Shown here: positions 42,658-45,877 of the stretch, one piece after another
How the letters are laid out: the number at the start of each line of letters is the position of its first letter
Position numbering within the stretch: the first letter of the stretch is position 1
Virus record (IMG/VR): IMGVR_UViG_3300017762_000010
Span: 1-45,877 of that record
Reading direction: 5' to 3' (one strand)
Origin: a virus
Length of the DNA: 45,877 bases
Made by a program: the position numbers and the translations under genes
The notes under the pieces: model-generated
Seen by the model: only the letters and a program-made list of their open reading frames with translations
Told to the model about the DNA's origin: nothing
Databases searched by the model: none

Positions 42658-44940
42658 AAAAACACTAACACACAAAACATTGATATCAATGTAAAGAATC
42701 AATTAGCTAAGTTGATTGCGTCTGAAAACATTATAGTTAGACACAATAATGTTAAGACAGCTTCTTTTGATACTAAACAAAGAATATTAACTCTCCCTAT
42801 TTTTAAACAACATGACGGTGATGTAACAGATATGTTAATAGCACATGAATGTGCCCACGCCTTATGGACTCCAAGTGAATCATTTATTGGTATTGATAGT
42901 AATGAATTAAGATCATATGTTAATGTTTTAGAAGATACTAGAATTGACAAGTTAATTCAAAAGAAATATCCTGGTTGTGTTAGAAATTATCAAAACGGTT
43001 ACAGAATTTTAGATAAAAGAAATTTCTTTGGTATTATCGGTAAAGATGTTAACAAAGATTTAATGATTATTGATAAAATTAATCTTAGAAGTAAATCACA
43101 AAATACTATTGGTTTTAATTTCAACAAAGAAGAAGCTGATTGGGTTTCTAAAGTTGATGGTCTTAAAACTTTCAAAGATGTTATTGCTCTTGCAAAAGAA
43201 ATGTTAGATTGGCAAAAAGATCAAGTAGAACAAATGCAAAAACTACCTGATTTTGACCAATTAGAACTTGCTAAGAACTATGATTTAGATGATGATATGG
43301 ATTATGATGATGACAATTCAGATGACAATTCAGATCAACAAGATGATTTTTCAGATAATTCAGACTCAGATCAAATGAAATCAGAGGAGAAAAAAGATGA
43401 AAACCAAGATGGTGAAGAGCAAGATACAAACTCAGATAACGGTAAAGAAGGCAAAGAAGAAGAAGAAGAAAAAGCTGATGACAAAGATTCAACTAAAGCT
43501 TCAGACGGTGCCGGTGGCGGTAAGTTAGTATCTATTACTGATAAGACATATCAGGACAAGACACAACAAGAACTAGTAAAAAATGATAGTCACGGTTTTG
43601 TTTACTCTAACTTTCCAGAATCAAATTTACAAAATACTCTACATACTTACAAAGACTATCTAAAAAATATGAGAGGATATTATGCTAAGTACAATAGTAG
43701 TACTGATATTAAATTTAAAGAATGGTTGAAATCAGATTGGAAAAAGTGGAAATTAGATAACAAAAAAACTGTTAACTATCTAGTAAAAGAATTTGAAATG
43801 AAAAAATCAGCTACTGCTTATAAAAGAGCAACAACTGATAAAACTGGTATCTTAGATCCAATAAAACTTAAAAACTACAGATTTTCAGATGATATCTTTA
43901 AAAGAGTTACTATGTTACCTGATGGTAAAAACCACGGTATGATGATGTTATTAGATTGGTCTGGTTCAATGTCAGATTGTATTGACAAGTCAGTTAATCA
44001 GATTATCAACTTAGTAGAATTTTGTAAAAAAGTAAATATACCTTTTGAATGTTATTTCTTTGGTAGTAGAAATTCTTACCAAGAAAATCCAAGACAATCA
44101 TTTAATACAAAAACTGGTGACTTTGGATTAGAAAACTATAATCTAGTAAACATTGCTTCTCACAGAATGAAAAAAACTGAATTAGATGAGGCTCTTATGT
44201 ATCTTTATTCTATGGGTCAATATTATCATTACAACTATAACAGAGGTTGGAGAAGAAGTATGACTTATGATGACAGATATAATAATCCTGCTTACGATAA
44301 TATCGGTATGCCTTATGATTATCATTTAGGTAACACACCTTTAAACGAAGCATTAGTTACTATGAATACTTTAATACCTATGTTTCAAAAGAAATATAAA
44401 GTTGAGAAGCTATCTTTTATTACAATTACAGATGGTTCTTCAAACGGTATGAGAAAAAGACATATCTATTCAAATGAAAACATGGAACCTAATAATGAAT
44501 ATGATAAGAATTTAATCTTAGTTAACAAGAAAAAAATGTATGATTGTGGCAGAGGTTATGGCCATGATGTTACTGCTAAGTTATTAGAAAATCTTAAACA
44601 AAGTTATAATGTTAATGTGATTGGTTTCTTCCTTGTTAAAAGAATGAGACCACATCTTTTAGAATCTTACGTAGAAGGCGATTGGTCTGAGAGAAGAATT
44701 AAATCAGAAAAATTAAAAGCTGATATGAGAAAACATAAATGTTGTGAGGTACCACAAAGTGGTTACAACAAATATTTCTTAATCAATGGTAAAGATATGG
44801 ATATTGAAAATTTTGATATCTCTGAGGTTGAGATTAAGAAAGGAACTGCTTCTGAATTTAAACGAATCTTTGGTAAATCAATGAAGAATCGTGTTGTTTC
44901 CAGAATGGTTTTAAACAAATTTATCGAGGAGGTTGCATAA
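42640..44940 (+). CDS. cobT: CobT-like VWA protein with HExxH motif
   Basis: 766 residues from the first ATG; an in-frame ATG at 42655 with AAGGA close upstream is an equally good start, and would give 761. The N-terminal part has LIAHECAHALW (H69, E70, H73) and VLEDTRID (E98), a zinc-peptidase-like HExxH...E pattern. Residues about 214-286 are an acidic linker (DDDMDYDDDNSDDNSDQQ). The C-terminal VWA domain has MIDAS DWSGS (D439, S441, S443), T566 and D598. It resembles CobT of the CobST cobaltochelatase pair, and the partner ATPase follows. No large CobN-type subunit is in view, so cobalt insertion is unproven; remodelling of another target is possible. Confidence 0.75.
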   Translation: MKKDTMKNTNTQNIDINVKNQLAKLIASENIIVRHNNVKTASFDTKQRILTLPIFKQHDGDVTDMLIAHECAHALWTPSESFIGIDSNELRSYVNVLEDTRIDKLIQKKYPGCVRNYQNGYRILDKRNFFGIIGKDVNKDLMIIDKINLRSKSQNTIGFNFNKEEADWVSKVDGLKTFKDVIALAKEMLDWQKDQVEQMQKLPDFDQLELAKNYDLDDDMDYDDDNSDDNSDQQDDFSDNSDSDQMKSEEKKDENQDGEEQDTNSDNGKEGKEEEEEKADDKDSTKASDGAGGGKLVSITDKTYQDKTQQELVKNDSHGFVYSNFPESNLQNTLHTYKDYLKNMRGYYAKYNSSTDIKFKEWLKSDWKKWKLDNKKTVNYLVKEFEMKKSATAYKRATTDKTGILDPIKLKNYRFSDDIFKRVTMLPDGKNHGMMMLLDWSGSMSDCIDKSVNQIINLVEFCKKVNIPFECYFFGSRNSYQENPRQSFNTKTGDFGLENYNLVNIASHRMKKTELDEALMYLYSMGQYYHYNYNRGWRRSMTYDDRYNNPAYDNIGMPYDYHLGNTPLNEALVTMNTLIPMFQKKYKVEKLSFITITDGSSNGMRKRHIYSNENMEPNNEYDKNLILVNKKKMYDCGRGYGHDVTAKLLENLKQSYNVNVIGFFLVKRMRPHLLESYVEGDWSERRIKSEKLKADMRKHKCCEVPQSGYNKYFLINGKDMDIENFDISEVEIKKGTASEFKRIFGKSMKNRVVSRMVLNKFIEEVA

Positions 44941-44954
44941 TGATAGGCGGAAAT

Positions 44955-44969
44955 CGTTACCTGGTAACG
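44955..44969 (+). repeat. Inverted repeat before the CobS-like gene
   Basis: CGTTACC-T-GGTAACG, perfect seven-base arms around one T. It sits 15 bases after the cobT-like stop, at the left edge of the second cassette copy. Could be an operator or a small hairpin at the end of the previous message. Confidence 0.5.
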
Positions 44970-45047
44970 AAAATAAAACGCTTGACATTTGCGCCGTTTT
45001 CCTTTAGGATGGTATTATAAATGAAAAAGAAAGGACATTACACTATG
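44966..45047 (+). repeat. Duplicated promoter cassette, copy 2
   Basis: Counterpart of 42585-42657. It begins with the same 25 bases ending in TTGACATTT (44966-44990), with TTTTCCTTTAGGATGG (44997-45012) and TTATAAATGAAAAAG (45015-45029) in the same order. The segment after it is a few bases longer before CACTATG. Confidence 0.85.
44982..45010 (+). promoter_or_regulatory. Sigma70-type promoter, TTGACA-17-TAGGAT
   Basis: -35 TTGACA (44982-44987), 17-base spacer, -10 TAGGAT (45005-45010). Followed by TATAAATG (45016-45023), a one-mismatch late octamer, as in the other copy. Confidence 0.7.
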
Positions 45048-45877
45048 TTAAACACTAAACAAATAGAGTTTGTTTCTCACGCTGTTAAGATGTTTGGTTC
45101 TAACGAACTTAACGCTAATCAGTTAAAAGAAGCAAATGCTCACTTTGGGGCTAAATATGCACCTCAATGGTTAATAAAAAATGATGACTACAAAATAGGT
45201 AAGATCGAAGGCAAAATGATCTTCAAATTACCTAAAGAAGACGGCGAAGCCGTTGCTTCTGTAGCTTCTACAACTCAATCAACAGTTTCAGAACCAGTTG
45301 CCGAGAAAGTTTTATCTAAGGCGTCTGAGTCAGAAACCAAACACGAAGCTGCTTACATTGTTTCATCACTAACAGGAAATATTGTTCCAAAAAAAGATCC
45401 TGTTTTTGTAAGTTTCGGTAACTATCCAGATATTAAATCGATTGTTAAGTCTGGTATGTTTTATCCAGTTTTCATTACTGGTCTTTCTGGTAACGGTAAG
45501 ACTATGGGTGTAACCCAAGCGTGTGCTGAAAACAAAAAAGAATTAATCAGAGTCAATATTACAATTGAAACTGATGAAGACGACCTATTAGGTGGTTATA
45601 GATTAAAAGACGGTCAAACTGTATGGCAGAATGGTCCTGTAATCGAAGCCATGGAACGAGGCGCTGTTCTTCTCTTAGATGAGATCGACCTTGCTTCTAA
45701 TAAGATTATGTGTTTACAACCGATCTTAGAAGGTTCTGGCGTCTTTGTTAAAAAGATAAACAAGTTTGTAAAACCTGCTCAAGGTTTCAACGTGATTGCT
45801 ACTGCCAATACAAAAGGTCAAGGTAGTGATGACGGTAAGTTTATCGGTACTAATGTACTTAACGAAGCTTTCTTAGA
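45021..45877 (+). CDS. cobS: CobS-like AAA+ ATPase (3' partial)
   Basis: Open to the end of the window, 285 codons visible from the first ATG. A second in-frame ATG at 45045 follows AAGGA with nine bases between and may be the true start. MoxR/CobS-type AAA+: Walker A FITGLSGNGKTM (about 152-162), Walker B AVLLLDEIDLAS (about 215-226) and sensor-1 NVIATANTKGQG. A helical N-terminal region (QIEFVSHAVKMFGSNEL) and a Ser/Glu linker precede it. It probably forms a ring with the VWA partner encoded just upstream, like CobS with CobT. The C-terminal half is outside the window. Confidence 0.9.
   Translation, partial: MKKKGHYTMLNTKQIEFVSHAVKMFGSNELNANQLKEANAHFGAKYAPQWLIKNDDYKIGKIEGKMIFKLPKEDGEAVASVASTTQSTVSEPVAEKVLSKASESETKHEAAYIVSSLTGNIVPKKDPVFVSFGNYPDIKSIVKSGMFYPVFITGLSGNGKTMGVTQACAENKKELIRVNITIETDEDDLLGGYRLKDGQTVWQNGPVIEAMERGAVLLLDEIDLASNKIMCLQPILEGSGVFVKKINKFVKPAQGFNVIATANTKGQGSDDGKFIGTNVLNEAFL

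Noticed and set aside
42640-45877. Taking the CobT/CobS-like pair as a working cobaltochelatase
   Set aside because: Both partner folds are supported, but no CobN-type catalytic subunit is in the window and the HExxH motif suggests other activities; the symbol is a family label only.

Overview
The window is a contiguous piece of a T4-like marine myovirus (contractile-tailed phage) genome. The base composition is AT-rich, every gene is on the + strand, and most genes are separated by a few bases or overlap. The gene order 13-14-15-16-17-18-19-20-(67)-21-22-23, followed by uvsY-uvsW-55-47-46, is the conserved T4 core. Several accessory families (DUF4815-like fibre protein, 2OG-Fe(II) oxygenases, peptide deformylase, CobT/CobS-like pair) are those familiar from cyanophages and pelagiphages. 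The low GC makes a SAR11-like or similar low-GC marine host plausible, but the sequence does not prove a host.

Bases 1-15847 hold tail-fibre and adhesin genes. They start with the 3' part of a very large DUF4815-type protein and continue with small virion proteins, a Gly-rich adhesin with Ig-like domains, and a family of modular fibre genes that reuse the same cassettes. Bases 15861-25385 hold the neck, terminase, sheath, tube and portal genes. The terminase pair is split by a ParB-like small gene and a 2OG oxygenase gene. Bases 25397-29787 hold the prohead genes (core, two unknown beta-rich proteins, protease gp21, scaffold gp22, major capsid gp23), closed by a strong intrinsic terminator at 29817-29852.

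Bases 29880-45877 switch to recombination, transcription and metabolic genes: a tail-tube-fold protein, UvsY, UvsW, an Hfq/Sm-like small protein, the late sigma factor gp55, gp47/gp46, peptide deformylase, a DruA/DUF4338-like protein, and a CobT-like (VWA plus HExxH) and CobS-like (AAA+) pair. Seven further 2OG-Fe(II) oxygenase-like genes are threaded between them, making eight in the window.

Regulation follows the same division. T4 late-promoter octamers (TATAAATA) precede virion genes only (5985 to 27274). TTGACA-17-TATAAT-type promoters occur only in the right third (30509, 34459, 41190, 42601, 44982). gp55, encoded here, would be the factor that reads the late octamers. Many of the right-hand promoters and several late-like boxes sit so close to the ATG that the messages would be leaderless or nearly so. 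The CobT-like and CobS-like genes share a duplicated promoter cassette.

No tRNA, CRISPR array, insertion sequence or integrase was seen. No gap between genes reaches 300 bases; the largest (34328-34496) is described below.
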